Assembly: GCF_027921765.1 (NCBI RefSeq)
Contig: NZ_BSEJ01000005.1
Span: 62,001-126,000, forward strand
Direction of reading: 5' to 3'
DNA from: Microbacterium barkeri
Lineage (GTDB): Bacteria > Actinomycetota > Actinomycetes > Actinomycetales > Microbacteriaceae
Length of the DNA: 64,000 nt
Made by a program: the position numbers and the translations under genes. Below, piece by piece: positions 18,167-30,127 of the stretch. A model generated the notes under the pieces. The model did not search any database and was not told where the DNA came from. It saw nothing but the letters and a program-made list of their open reading frames with translations. Numbering within the stretch: position 1 is the first letter of the stretch; every line of letters starts with the position of its first letter.

Positions 18167-20569
18167 ATGACCGACGGCAAGGTGCTCGAGTTCACGGGCG
18201 TCACGAAGACCTTCGACGGGATCGCCGCTGTCTCGGACTTCACCGCCCGCGTGGACCCCGGCTTCGTGACCGCGTTCCTCGGCCCCAACGGGGCGGGCAA
18301 GACGACGACGCTGCGGATCCTCCTCGGGCAGCTGCGCGCCAACGCGGGCACCGCGACGATCGGCGGCAAGACGTTCGCGCAGCTCTCCAGCCCGCGCCGC
18401 GTCGTGGGCTGGGTGTCGGAGTCGCCGACGTTCCGGGCGCGCCGAACGGCGGTCAAGCACCTGAGCACGGTCGCACGTCAGGCCGGTGTGCCTTCGTCGC
18501 GCGTGGCCGAGGTGCTCGCGCTCGTGGGCCTCTCCGAGGTCGCCGACATGCGCATCTCGGGCTACTCCCTCGGCATGACGCAGCGACTCGCGGTCGCGGA
18601 GGCGATGATCGGCGACCCCGGCGTGCTCGTCCTCGACGAGCCCGCGAACGGACTCGACCCCGAGGGCATCCGGTGGATGCGCCTCCTCATGCGCCGCCTC
18701 GCCGATGAGGGCCGCACGGTGCTCGTGTCATCGCACCTGCTCAGCGAGATCCAGCAGGTCGCGGACCGGCTCCTCGTCATCTCGAACGGCTCGCTCGTCT
18801 TCGCGGGTGCCATCGAGGACCTCGAGGACGCGTCGTCGCAGACGGTCGCCGTCGACTCGCTCGACCGCGCCGCGCTCTCGCGCGCCCTGCGCGACGCGGG
18901 CTACGAGGTCGAGCTGCTGCGCTCGGGCATCAACGTGCAGGGCGCCTCGGCCGCGGAGATCGGCGCACTCGCCGCGCAGGCCGGTGTCGCGCTCACCACG
19001 CTGCAGCAGCGCAGCCCCAGCCTCGAGGACGTCTTCATCCAGCTCGTGAGCGGCGAGTACGTGCCGCCGATGACCGCGGCGCTGCCGCCGACGGCGGGTG
19101 CCGCGGACGGCGCGGTCGCGGATGTCTCGCGTGACGCGGACGCGGACGCGGATGTCTCAGGTGACGCGGACGCGGCGCCTGCGGATGTCTCGGATGTCGC
19201 AGCTGCGGATGTCTCGGATGTCGCAGCTGCGGATGTCTCGGATGTCGCAGCTGCGGATGTCTCGGATGGCGCGGCTGCGGATGTCTCAGATGGCGCGGCT
19301 GCGGATGTCTCAGATGAGGCGGACGCGACGACCGTGGACGCCGAGGCCGACCGCCGCGAGGACGCGGAGTCGAACTCCGAGGACGCGGGTCTCTCCCCCG
19401 CCGAGGTCGGCGTGACTGCGGCCGCGGGCGCCGCTGCCGGAGTCGGCGTGGCCGCCATCGTGACGGACGCGACCGACGAGCAGCCGGCCGACGCCGACGC
19501 CGGTGAGAACGCGGAAGACGCCGAGGCGGACGCGGAAGACGCCGCACCCCAGGGCGCTGCGGACGCAGAGGGCGAGACGGACGCCGACGAGACGGCCTCC
19601 GGCGAGCCGAACTCGGACGAGCCAGCCTCCGACGAGACGGCCTCCGGCGAGCCGACCTCGGACGAGCCGGCCTCCGACGAGCCGGCCTCCGACGAGACCG
19701 AGGACTACGCGCCGGCGGAGTACGAGGCCGCGGGCGATGAGGACGACGCCGAAGGCGACGACGCTGCCGCGGAAGCGCCCGAGCACACCGCCCCCGAGGA
19801 CGCGCCGATCGAAGACGCGCCGTTCGTCGCCGACGCGCCGGCGCCGGTGCCCACGTGGCACATCCCCGCCGCTCCTGCGCCGACCACCGACGCCGACTTC
19901 GAGCGCGAGGTCGCCGAGGCCGACGCCTTCCTCCAGGCTCCGGCCATGGACGGCGACCCCGGCGCCGCGCACGCGTGGGACGACGAGGCTCCCGCAGCTC
20001 CCGAGCACGTCGCCGAGAGCCACGAGGACTGGACGCCAGAGGCCGACGACGCCGACGCCCCGGCCGACGCCTTCGCGGCCGATTCCGACCCGTCGGAGGC
20101 TCCCCACGATCGGCACGAGGGCGACGAGGATGCTCCTCGCGACGACGCCGACAGCCCCGACGTGCTCGAGGAGCCCGATGCGGTCGTCGAGTTCGACGGT
20201 GGCGAGGACGCCGAGGACGCCGAGGCGGCTCCGTTCGCGGGCGGCCTGCCGGGGTCGGCGCGTCTGGCGAACCTCCTGGCCGGCGGCGACGAGCCGGTCG
20301 GCGGCGCGGCCGCGTTCCTGGGCCACGACGCCGATGAGCACGAGCCGGGCGAGCCGACCATCGCCATCCCGACCATCGACCACCTCTCGACGGAGACCGT
20401 GGCCGTGCCGATGATCGGCGCCGAGGAGTCCACCGAGGAGGAGGACGCGGCCGTCGTCGAGGGTGAGAACGAGGAAGGGTTCTCGTTCGACGACATCCTG
20501 CGCGGAGCGGGCGTCGACCCGGTGACCTACGAGGGCACCGAGCAGCCCACCGAGGACGACGCCGACTGA
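18167..20569 (+). CDS. ABC transporter ATPase with long acidic repeat tail
   Basis: Residues 1-300 form a complete ABC-2-type ATPase: Walker A GPNGAGKTTT (about 39-48), signature YSLGM (133-137), Walker B VLVLDEP and a switch His in SSHLLSE. Residues about 311-800 are a low-complexity tail rich in D, E, A, P and S. It contains six 8-residue repeats around ADVSDVAA, blocks of SDEPASDE type, one hydrophobic Ala/Gly/Val stretch (about 412-432) that could enter the membrane, and an ordered-looking end (GFSFDDILRGAGVDP). No permease gene adjoins it, unusual for this family. ATG 18167 has AAGGGG at 5 nt; ATG 18143 in frame is an alternative. Confidence 0.85.
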   Translation: MTDGKVLEFTGVTKTFDGIAAVSDFTARVDPGFVTAFLGPNGAGKTTTLRILLGQLRANAGTATIGGKTFAQLSSPRRVVGWVSESPTFRARRTAVKHLSTVARQAGVPSSRVAEVLALVGLSEVADMRISGYSLGMTQRLAVAEAMIGDPGVLVLDEPANGLDPEGIRWMRLLMRRLADEGRTVLVSSHLLSEIQQVADRLLVISNGSLVFAGAIEDLEDASSQTVAVDSLDRAALSRALRDAGYEVELLRSGINVQGASAAEIGALAAQAGVALTTLQQRSPSLEDVFIQLVSGEYVPPMTAALPPTAGAADGAVADVSRDADADADVSGDADAAPADVSDVAAADVSDVAAADVSDVAAADVSDGAAADVSDGAAADVSDEADATTVDAEADRREDAESNSEDAGLSPAEVGVTAAAGAAAGVGVAAIVTDATDEQPADADAGENAEDAEADAEDAAPQGAADAEGETDADETASGEPNSDEPASDETASGEPTSDEPASDEPASDETEDYAPAEYEAAGDEDDAEGDDAAAEAPEHTAPEDAPIEDAPFVADAPAPVPTWHIPAAPAPTTDADFEREVAEADAFLQAPAMDGDPGAAHAWDDEAPAAPEHVAESHEDWTPEADDADAPADAFAADSDPSEAPHDRHEGDEDAPRDDADSPDVLEEPDAVVEFDGGEDAEDAEAAPFAGGLPGSARLANLLAGGDEPVGGAAAFLGHDADEHEPGEPTIAIPTIDHLSTETVAVPMIGAEESTEEEDAAVVEGENEEGFSFDDILRGAGVDPVTYEGTEQPTEDDAD
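19181..19324 (+). repeat. Six tandem 24-bp units inside the ABC ATPase tail
   Basis: Units begin at 19181, 19205, 19229, 19253, 19277 and 19301. The first three are identical and start GCGGATGTCTCGGATGTCGC; the last three drift. Each unit is 24 bp, so gain or loss of a unit adds or removes eight residues without a frameshift. The identity of the first three units at DNA level suggests recent expansion. Confidence 0.92.
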
Positions 20570-20585
20570 CGACGGCGCCGCCGGC

Positions 20586-21044
20586 TCAGATCGCGGGAGC
20601 GGGGCGCGAGGCGGGGCGCGGTGTGCGCTGCGGCTCCTTCGCAGGCTCCGCGCCCAGCTCGACGGCCTCGGCGGCCTCGTCGAGGTTGAGGCGCAGCGCT
20701 CGCGTGAGCGCGAGGCCGTGACGTGTCGAGATGACGAGACGCTCGAACTCGCCCTCGCCATCCAGATCGATCACGACACCGGGCAGACGGCGGCCGCGCA
20801 CCGCGACGAAGTCGTCTCCGGTCTCCGTCCGCCACGTGCCGAGCGCCGTGAAGCCGGGCAGGAACGTGCCGCGGGCGCGCACGCCGCGCAGCCAGGTCCA
20901 CGGGTCGTCCGTGAGCTGCACCTTGACGATCGACGAGCGCTCGACGCGGATGCTCGTGCGGCGGAACGCGAGGGCGCGCTCGGTGGCCGACAGCGAGATC
21001 TCGAGCTGCGCGTGATCGAGGAGCAGGGTGACCATGGCATCCAT
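20586..21044 (-). CDS. Small conserved-looking protein of unknown function
   Basis: The 152-residue protein is not recognised with certainty. It is cytoplasmic, mostly beta-strand in its first ~110 residues (alternating hydrophobic segments such as SIVKVQLTDDPWTWL and DDFVAVRGRRLPGVVIDL), and ends in a charged, Pro-rich tail. The pattern resembles bacterial PH-like domains, which is only a guess. ATG 21044 follows GGGAGGAG by 12 nt; an internal ATG at 21035 is possible. It converges with the ABC ATPase gene and diverges from fbiC. Confidence 0.6.
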   Translation of the reverse strand: MDAMVTLLLDHAQLEISLSATERALAFRRTSIRVERSSIVKVQLTDDPWTWLRGVRARGTFLPGFTALGTWRTETGDDFVAVRGRRLPGVVIDLDGEGEFERLVISTRHGLALTRALRLNLDEAAEAVELGAEPAKEPQRTPRPASRPAPAI

Positions 21045-21150
21045 CCTGCCAGCGGACTCCTCCCGAGAGGCTGGTGAGTTCGCACAGCTTCGCCGCGGCC
21101 GCGCTGTCCGCGGCGGCGCCCGTCGCCGCGCACGGTGCGAGACTGGATCG

Positions 21151-23558
<2,408 letters not shown>

Positions 23559-23562
<4 letters not shown>

Positions 23563-25106
23563 TCCGCGTCGGCACGCTCATCGTCGGCGCCGGCTTCGCA
23601 GGCCTCGCGGCCGCGCTCGCCCTCCGAGCCCAGGGCGTCGACGACTTCGCGATCATCGAGCGCGCCGACGGAGTCGGCGGCACGTGGCGCGACAACACCT
23701 ACCCCGGCGTCGCGTGCGACGTGCCCTCTCATCTGTACGGGCTCGCGAGCCATCCGTCCCCCGACTGGACGCGCGTGTTCGCTCCCGGCGCGGAGATCCG
23801 GGAGTACCTCGAGCGGATCGCGCGCGACGAGGGGCTCGACACGCGGATCCGCTTCGGCACCGCGCTGATCGACGCACGGTGGGACGGCGACGAGTGGGCC
23901 GTGCGCACCGGCCCGGGACACATCGCAGGACCTCCGAGCGGCTCCGCGCGCGGGAACCGGATTCCCGGTGCGGCGGGCCGAGAGGATCCTGCGTCGTGTC
24001 CCGAGGAGATCCGGGCGCGACATCTCGTCCTCGCGTGCGGGCGGCTCACCGAGCCGCGGATCCCTGACGTCGTGGGGCTCGAGACCTTCCCCAGCCCGCT
24101 CTTCCACTCCGCACGGTGGGATCACACCCAGGACGTCGCGGGGCGCCGGATCGCGGTCGTCGGCGCAGGGGCGAGCGCGGTGCAGCTCGTGCCCGCCCTC
24201 GTCGATGCGGGCGCCGAGGTCGTGCTCTTCCAGCGCACGCCCGCGTGGATCGTCCCCAAGGGCGACCGGGTGTACGGCCCCGAGGAGCGCGCCGCCCTGC
24301 GCGAGCCGTCGGCCGCCGCGCACCTGCGCGACGAGCTGCTCCGCGAGGGCGAGGCGCGCTTCGCGTCGCGCTCCGGCGACCGCGCGGCGGCCGCCGAAGC
24401 CGAGGCCGTCGCGCGCGCCCACCTCGCCTCGCAGGTGGCGGACCCGGCCCTGCGCGCCGCTCTCACCCCGGATTACGCGTTCGGCTGCAAGCGCGTGCTC
24501 CTGAGCGACGCGTTCTACCCGGCCGTCGCCTCGGATGCCGTGCGTCTCGTGCCGTCGGCCCTGGCCGCCGTGGAGAACGGCGCGCTCGTCGCGGCCGACG
24601 GCACGCGGCACGCGGCCGACGCGGTCGTCCTCGCCACGGGCTTCGCCTCCACCCGCCAGCCCTACGCTCCCCTCGTGACCGGAGAGCACGGTCGATCCCT
24701 CGATGCGCACTGGTCCGACGGCATGCGCTCGGTCGGCTCGACCCTCGTGCACGGCTTCCCGAACCTCTTCATCCTCGGCGGGCCGAACGCGGCGCTCGGC
24801 CACAACTCGGCCGTGCTCATCCTCGAGGAGCAGGCCGCCTTCGCCGCGGCTCTCATCACCCGGGGACTCGACGTGCGCGTGAGCGCGCAGGACGAGGCCG
24901 CCTACACGCGGGAGATCGTCGAGCGCTCGACCGGGACCCCGTGGGTGTCGGGCGGCTGCGAGAGCTGGTACGTCGACTCCCGCAGCGGCCGGCTCACGCT
25001 CCTCTGGCCGGGGACCGTCGCCGCCTTCCGCGAGCGTCTCGCGCGCGTCGCGCGCGACCTGCTCGAGCCATCCGCCGTCCTCACCTCCGAAGGAGCCCTG
25101 TCATGA
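23559..25106 (+). CDS. FAD-dependent monooxygenase, Baeyer-Villiger/flavin-containing type
   Basis: The 515-residue protein has an N-terminal FAD-binding motif (GAGFAGLAAALAL), a second Rossmann motif for NADPH (VVGAGASAVQLVPALVDAG, about residue 200) and GGTWRDNTYPGVACDVPSHLY, a hallmark of Baeyer-Villiger and related class B monooxygenases. About 29 residues (119-148, PGHIAGPPSG and following) come from an 88-bp palindromic element inserted before IRARHLVLACG, probably forming a surface loop. ATGA overlaps link it to fbiC upstream and fgd downstream. A flavin monooxygenase is not a known F420-pathway enzyme, so its substrate and the reason for its place here are open. Confidence 0.88.
23915..24002. 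repeat. 88-bp palindromic element inside the FAD monooxygenase gene
   Basis: Arms GGGACACATCGCAGG and its inverse ending GTGTCCC, plus the inner palindrome GGGAACCGGATTCCC, match the copy at 1688 in size and layout. Element base 1 falls on codon position 3, exactly as in fbiC, so both proteins read a shared GHxAGxP start. Confidence 0.88.
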
Positions 25107-26116
25107 CCATCCCCTTCCGGTTCGGCTACAAGGCCTCGTCCGAGCAGTTCGGGCCGCGCGAGCTGCTCGACTACGCGATCCTCGCCGAGGAGGTCGGGTT
25201 CGACTCGGTGTTCCTCAGCGACCACCTTCAGCCGTGGATGCACGAGGGAGGCCACGCGCCCGCCGCGCTGCCCTGGCTCGGCGCCGCGGCCGAGCGCACC
25301 TCGCGCGTGCTGCTCGGCACGTCAGTGCTCACGCCGACCTTCCGCTACCACCCCGGCGTCGTGGCCCAGGCGTTCGGCACACTCGGCGCCATGCACCCCG
25401 GGCGGATGATCCTCGGCGTCGGCACGGGCGAGGCGCTCAACGAGGTCACCCTCGGACTCGACTGGCCCGAGTCGCCCGAGCGGTTCCAGCGCATGAAGGA
25501 GGCGATCACGCTCATCCGCCGGCTGTGGACCGACGATCGCGTGACCTTCGACGGCACGTACTACTCGGTGCGCAACGCCACGATCTACGACCGCCCGGAC
25601 GAGCTCGTGCCCATCTACATCGGCGCCTCGGGCCCCGCGGCGACGCGGCTCGCCGGTCGGATCGCCGACGGCTACATCACGACGAGCGGCAAGGCTCCCG
25701 AGCTGTACCGTGAGAAGCTCCTGCCGGCATTCGACGAAGGGCTCGCCAAGGCGGGCCGCGACCGGTCAGACGTCGACACGCTTCTCGAGGTCAAGGTCTC
25801 CTTCCGCCACGACCGCGCCCAGGCGCTCGAGAACACGCGCTTCTGGGCCCCGCTCGCCCTGAGCCCCGAGGAGAAGATGGGCGTGGACGACCCGCTCGAG
25901 ATGCAGCGCCTCGCCGAGCAGCTGCCCACCGAGCGCGCCGCCTCGCGATTCATCGTGTCGGACGACGTCGACGAGCACCTCGCGGCGATCCGCACCTGGA
26001 TCGACCTGGGCTTCCGGCACCTCGTATTCCACGACCCCGGTCACGACCAGGAGACCTTCCTGCGCCTCTACGGCGAGGAGGTGCTGCCTCGGCTCCGCGC
26101 CGAGTACGGGGCGTGA
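25103..26116 (+). CDS. fgd: F420-dependent glucose-6-phosphate dehydrogenase
   Basis: The 337-residue protein follows mycobacterial Fgd closely: FGYKASSEQFGPREL, SDHLQPWMHEGGHAP, LGTSVLTPTFRY, GVGTGEALNE, TTSGK and FWAPLALSPEEK. The catalytic His, Trp and Glu fall at residues 41, 45 and 110, one off the numbering of the mycobacterial enzyme. It oxidises glucose-6-phosphate to the lactone and reduces F420, supplying F420H2 to LLM-type reductases. AAGGAG precedes ATG 25103, and overlaps couple it to both neighbours. Its presence supports F420 use by this organism. Confidence 0.93.
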   Translation: MTIPFRFGYKASSEQFGPRELLDYAILAEEVGFDSVFLSDHLQPWMHEGGHAPAALPWLGAAAERTSRVLLGTSVLTPTFRYHPGVVAQAFGTLGAMHPGRMILGVGTGEALNEVTLGLDWPESPERFQRMKEAITLIRRLWTDDRVTFDGTYYSVRNATIYDRPDELVPIYIGASGPAATRLAGRIADGYITTSGKAPELYREKLLPAFDEGLAKAGRDRSDVDTLLEVKVSFRHDRAQALENTRFWAPLALSPEEKMGVDDPLEMQRLAEQLPTERAASRFIVSDDVDEHLAAIRTWIDLGFRHLVFHDPGHDQETFLRLYGEEVLPRLRAEYGA

Positions 26117-26766
26117 ACGGCGACGCGGGCTTCGCCTGGCACGTCGTCATCCCCGTGAAGCCGCCCGCACGGGGGAAGTCGCGGCTCGAGGCGCCCGGCG
26201 TCGATCGCGCGGCGCTCGCCGACGCGATCGCGCGTGACACGGTCGACGCGGTCGCGCGCGCCTCGCGGGTCGCCGAGGTCGTCGTCGTCACGGCGGCCTC
26301 CGGATGGCCGGAGGGCCTCGCAGACAGCACACCCCCGCCCGCGCGCGCACGGCCATCCGCCCCCATCCGCATCGTCCGCGAGTCCGAGCCCGCGGGGCTG
26401 AACGCCGCCATCCGCCGCGGGCTCGCGACGATCGACCGCGTCCTCCCGCGGGCGGTGCTCCTGGGCGACCTGCCCGCGCTCCGACCGGCAGACCTCGATG
26501 CCGCGCTCGCGCTCGCCGGCGCGGCGCGGCTCGGGCTCGTCGCGGACGCCGAGGGCACGGGATCCACCCTCATCACGGCGCGCGCGGGCACCGCACTCGT
26601 GCCGGCCTTCGGAGCGGACTCGGCCGCGGCGCACCGGGCGGCGGGGCACGTCGACCTCGGGGTGGCGCAGGAATCGACGCTGCGCCGCGACGTCGACACC
26701 GTCGAGCAGCTGCGCGCCGCCGCCGCACTCGGCCTCGGCTCGCGGACCGCGACGCTGCTGGGCTGA
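26113..26766 (+). CDS. cofC: CofC/FbiD-like phospholactate or phosphoenolpyruvate guanylyltransferase
   Basis: The 217-residue nucleotidyltransferase has the family start VIPVKPPARGKSRL, the DLPAL motif (LLGDLPALRPADLD, about residues 116-129) and DAEGTGSTLI. It activates the side-chain precursor (2-phospholactate, or phosphoenolpyruvate in mycobacteria) with GTP for transfer to FO. GTG 26113 overlaps the fgd stop (GTGA). The next enzymes, CofD/FbiA and CofE/FbiB, are not in this window and must lie elsewhere. Confidence 0.88.
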   Translation: MNGDAGFAWHVVIPVKPPARGKSRLEAPGVDRAALADAIARDTVDAVARASRVAEVVVVTAASGWPEGLADSTPPPARARPSAPIRIVRESEPAGLNAAIRRGLATIDRVLPRAVLLGDLPALRPADLDAALALAGAARLGLVADAEGTGSTLITARAGTALVPAFGADSAAAHRAAGHVDLGVAQESTLRRDVDTVEQLRAAAALGLGSRTATLLG

Positions 26767-26790
26767 ACAGCGTCGCGCCACCGCGGTGCC

Positions 26791-27513
26791 TCATCGCGGG
26801 AGGCCCCTTCTCGCGCCGATCGCGGCCTCGCCCGTGTTCGCCTGACGGCCGGAGCGGTGCCCCGACGCGAACGCGCCCGCGTCGGCCCCCTGGCGCCGGC
26901 GCCCTCTCCTCGGGGAGAGCGCGTCGACGTAGGCATCGACCCGGCTTCGACGTGACGCGAGGACGAGGTCGGTTCCGCTCCCCGCCTCCTCGATGATCGC
27001 GCGGCGGTTCTCGGCGATCCGCGCCGCGGCGCCGGCCCCGAATCCGCGGACGAACCCGCTGCGCGCGCGACGGCGGTCGCTGTCCAAGCACCAGTCATAC
27101 GACGCTCGCTCGATGAGCCACCATGCGCGCATCGCCACGAGCGCCTGGACGCGCAGGCTCGCGATGAGAACGCGCGCCTGCTGCACGTCGGACGCGAACC
27201 CGACGAGATACAGCACCGATCCGCGAGCGGAGTCGGCGATGAGCGGCCGGATCGTGCCGAGGGCGCGCGCGACCCCGCCGCCGAGCTCTCGGAGGTCGCG
27301 CGCGTAGGCGCCCGTGAAGAGCATCTGCTCCTCGACGACGGGGTCCTGCGTCTCGCCCTGTCGAGCACGTCTCTCATCGAGCAGCGCCTGCCCGATCCCG
27401 TACTTCACCATGAGGCGCTCGGCGTGCTCGGTGAGCGCCTCAGCCTCTTCGGGTGTCGTGCTCTCGGCCTTCGCGAGCAGCTTCGCGATGAGGTCGAGCT
27501 TGGCGTCGGTCAT
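26791..27513 (-). CDS. DUF2786 domain protein
   Basis: The 240-residue protein begins with a DUF2786-like segment (KLLAKAESTTPEEAEALTEHAERLMVKYGI, about residues 10-40) and continues with a helical region and a very basic C-terminus (RRGRRRQGADAGAF). The function of the family is unknown; the basic tail could bind nucleic acid. GAGGAGGAGACC precedes ATG 27513. It converges with cofC, 24 bp apart, and is probably monocistronic. Confidence 0.7.
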   Translation of the reverse strand: MTDAKLDLIAKLLAKAESTTPEEAEALTEHAERLMVKYGIGQALLDERRARQGETQDPVVEEQMLFTGAYARDLRELGGGVARALGTIRPLIADSARGSVLYLVGFASDVQQARVLIASLRVQALVAMRAWWLIERASYDWCLDSDRRRARSGFVRGFGAGAAARIAENRRAIIEEAGSGTDLVLASRRSRVDAYVDALSPRRGRRRQGADAGAFASGHRSGRQANTGEAAIGARRGLPR

Positions 27514-27634
27514 GGTCTCCTCCTCGGTCGGATGCGTCACATCCTCGGAGGGACCACCCCCGTCGGCGGCGCGCACACGGTTCGCCTGGGGAGGGCGCGC
27601 CGGCGGGAGCCGCCTGTGCAGAGGGCGTCGCGGC

Positions 27635-28957
27635 TCAGGAGGTCGCGGCCGCGGCGGCCCGCGCGGCTGCGGGCAGCGCGTCGACGATGCGAGCGAGCGC
27701 CTCGTCGTCGTGCGCCACCGTGAGGAACCACGCCTCGAACACGCTCGGGGGCAGCGCGACGCCCGCCTCCAGCATCGCGTGGAAGAACGGCGTGTAGCGG
27801 AACGCCTCCTGTGTCTTCGCGGTCGCGTAGTCGGCGGGCGCCTCGGGCAGGAACGCGAGCCCGAAGAGGTTGCCGGCGCGCGGGATCGCGTGGACGACGC
27901 CCTCCGCCGAGAGCGCGGCGGCCAGCGCGTCGGCGACCGTGGCCGCGGCGGCGTCGACGGCCGCGTAGACCTCGGGAGTGGCCAGACGCAGCGTCGCGAT
28001 GCCGGCGGCGACGGACAGCGGGTTCCCCGAGAGGGTGCCGGCCTGGTAGACGGGGCCGACGGGAGCGAGCTGGTCCATGACGGCGCGCTTGCCGCCGAGC
28101 GCTGCGAGAGGCATGCCGCCGCCCACGACCTTGCCGAACGTGATGATGTCGGGCTCGAAGGCCTCGCCCGCCTCGACCTGGAGCCCCCAGTGCCCCGCCG
28201 GGTGCACGCGGAAGCCCGTGAGCACCTCGTCGAGGATGAGCAGCGCTCCCGCGTCGTGCGCGATCTGCGCGAGCGCCGCGTTGTAGCCGGGCGCCGGCCG
28301 CACGACCCCCATGTTGGCGGGCGCGGCCTCCACGATGATCGCGGCGATCTCGTCGCCGCGGACCGCGAAGATCTCGCGCACCGCGTCGAGGTCGCCGTAC
28401 GGGGCGACGAGCGTCTGCGCCGCGATCGGCGCGGGCACCCCCGCCGTGCCGGGGAGGGCGAGCGTCGCGACGCCGGAGCCCGCCGCCGCGAGGAGCCCGT
28501 CGGAGTGCCCGTGGTAGTTGCCGTCGAACTTGAGCACGAGGTCGCGGCCCGTGACGCCGCGCGCGAGGCGGATGGCGGTCATGGTCGCCTCGGTGCCCGT
28601 CGAGACGAGGCGCACCTGCTCGACCGGACGGAGGCCGCCGGCCTGCACCCGGTCGACGATGAGATCGGCCAGCTCGACCTCGCCCTCGGTCGGAGCGCCG
28701 AATGACAGACCGCGCGCCGCCGCCTCCTGCACCGCGGCGACGACCTCAGGATGCGCATGACCGAGCAGAGCCGGGCCCCACGAGGCGACCAGGTCGACGT
28801 ACTCGCGGCCAGCGGCATCCGTCACGTATGCCCCGCGCGCCGACGCGAGGAACCGGGGCGTCCCGCCGACCGAGCCGTACGCCCGCACGGGCGAGTTCAC
28901 GCCGCCCGGGATCACTTCGCGGGCGTGCTCGAACAGGACGTCGTTGCGATCGGTCAT
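27635..28957 (-). CDS. hemL: Glutamate-1-semialdehyde 2,1-aminomutase
   Basis: This fold-type I PLP enzyme of 440 residues has the cofactor Lys276 in [15 protein letters not shown] and the substrate motif [10 protein letters not shown]. It converts glutamate-1-semialdehyde to 5-aminolevulinate, the second step of C5-type tetrapyrrole synthesis. ATG 28957 is chosen because GAGAAT lies 7 nt upstream (28965-28970), a possible leaderless promoter; an ATG three codons earlier exists. It is the last heme gene on this strand, 195 bp behind hemB, separated by repeats, so it may have its own promoter. Confidence 0.95.
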   Translation of the reverse strand: MTDRNDVLFEHAREVIPGGVNSPVRAYGSVGGTPRFLASARGAYVTDAAGREYVDLVASWGPALLGHAHPEVVAAVQEAAARGLSFGAPTEGEVELADLIVDRVQAGGLRPVEQVRLVSTGTEATMTAIRLARGVTGRDLVLKFDGNYHGHSDGLLAAAGSGVATLALPGTAGVPAPIAAQTLVAPYGDLDAVREIFAVRGDEIAAIIVEAAPANMGVVRPAPGYNAALAQIAHDAGALLILDEVLTGFRVHPAGHWGLQVEAGEAFEPDIITFGKVVGGGMPLAALGGKRAVMDQLAPVGPVYQAGTLSGNPLSVAAGIATLRLATPEVYAAVDAAAATVADALAAALSAEGVVHAIPRAGNLFGLAFLPEAPADYATAKTQEAFRYTPFFHAMLEAGVALPPSVFEAWFLTVAHDDEALARIVDALPAAARAAAAATS

Positions 28958-29010
28958 GCGTCCCATTCTCCCGCGCCGCGGATGGGCGAAGCGTGCGAGG
29001 ACGTCCGCCG

Positions 29011-29121
29011 CGAAACGCGGCGAACCCGGGCCGAATGGACGCGATTCGCGGCAGCGCTCACGGCGTGCTTCCCCGAAACGCGGCGAACCCGCCCCCGTCC
29101 GCCCCGAAACGCGGCGAACCC
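29011..29121. repeat. Three direct copies of a 17-bp sequence between hemB and hemL
   Basis: The 17-mer CGAAACGCGGCGAACCC occurs at 29011-29027, 29074-29090 and 29105-29121. The copies are unevenly spaced and GC-rich. They lie in the 195-bp gap downstream of hemB and upstream of hemL. A role in RNA folding or protein binding is possible but unproven. Confidence 0.85.
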
Positions 29122-29152
29122 GCCGCGCCCGGACGACGCCGCGCCTACCAGA

Positions 29153-30127
29153 TCAGCGGAGCCAGCGCGCGGCCTCGACGGCCCAGTACGTGAGGATGGC
29201 GTCGGCGCCGGCGCGGCGGATGCCGAGGAGCGACTCCTCGATCGCGCCGCGGCGGTCGATCCAGCCGTTCGCGCTCGCGGCCTCGATCATCGCGTACTCG
29301 CCCGACACCTGGTACGCCCAGACGGGCACGTCGACGGCCGCACGCACGTCGGCGAGCACGTCGAGGTACGGCAGCGCGGGCTTGACCATGACGATGTCGG
29401 CGCCCTCCTCGACGTCGATCACCGCCTCGCGAACTCCCTCGCGCGCGTTGCCGGGGTCCATCTGGTAGGTGCGCCGGTCGCCCTTCAGCTGCGAGTCGAC
29501 CGCCTCGCGGAACGGCCCGTAGAACGCGCCCGCGTACTTCGCCGAGTACGCCATCACGATCGCGTCGACGAAGCCCTCGGACTCGAGCGCCTCGCGGACG
29601 GCCGCAACCTGGCCATCCATCATGCCCGAGAGTCCGAGCAGCGTCGCACCCGCGCGCGCCTGAGCGAGGGCCATCGCGGCGTATCGCTCGAGCGTCGCGT
29701 CGTTGTCGACACCGCCGTCGGGCGTCAGCACGCCGCAGTGCCCGTGGTCGGTGAACTCGTCGAGGCACAGGTCGGCCTGCACGACGAGGGCGTCGCCGAC
29801 CTCCGATGCGAGCGCCGACACGGCGACGTTGAGGATGCCCTCGGGATCGTCGGCTCCCGATCCCACCGCGTCGCGCACGGCCGGCACGCCGAAGAGCATG
29901 ATGCCGCCGACTCCGGCCTCCGCCGCCTCGACGGCGGCCCGGCGGAGGGAGTCGAGCGTGTGCTGGCGCACGCCGGGCATCGACGAGATCTCGACGGGCT
30001 CGGCGATGCCCTCCCGCACGAAGGCGGGCAGCACGAGCTGGGATGGCGCGAGGTGCGTCTCGCGCATGAGCCGGCGGACGGCCGGCGACTGGCGGAGGCG
30101 CCGCGGCCGGTGCACGGGGAAGGTCAT
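29153..30127 (-). CDS. hemB: Delta-aminolevulinic acid dehydratase (porphobilinogen synthase)
   Basis: The 324-residue TIM-barrel enzyme has the two Schiff-base lysines, Lys197 (AYSAKYAG) and Lys249 ([10 protein letters not shown]), and a cysteine-containing metal region [13 protein letters not shown] (Cys121, Cys131). It condenses two 5-aminolevulinates to porphobilinogen. Its start overlaps the hemD stop (ATGA), so hemQ-C-D-B form a tightly coupled string. Confidence 0.96.
   Translation of the reverse strand: MTFPVHRPRRLRQSPAVRRLMRETHLAPSQLVLPAFVREGIAEPVEISSMPGVRQHTLDSLRRAAVEAAEAGVGGIMLFGVPAVRDAVGSGADDPEGILNVAVSALASEVGDALVVQADLCLDEFTDHGHCGVLTPDGGVDNDATLERYAAMALAQARAGATLLGLSGMMDGQVAAVREALESEGFVDAIVMAYSAKYAGAFYGPFREAVDSQLKGDRRTYQMDPGNAREGVREAVIDVEEGADIVMVKPALPYLDVLADVRAAVDVPVWAYQVSGEYAMIEAASANGWIDRRGAIEESLLGIRRAGADAILTYWAVEAARWLR

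Noticed and set aside
20570..21150. tRNA or small RNA gene near the convergent and divergent gaps
   Set aside because: No cloverleaf or conserved arm sequence was visible in these or the other gaps.
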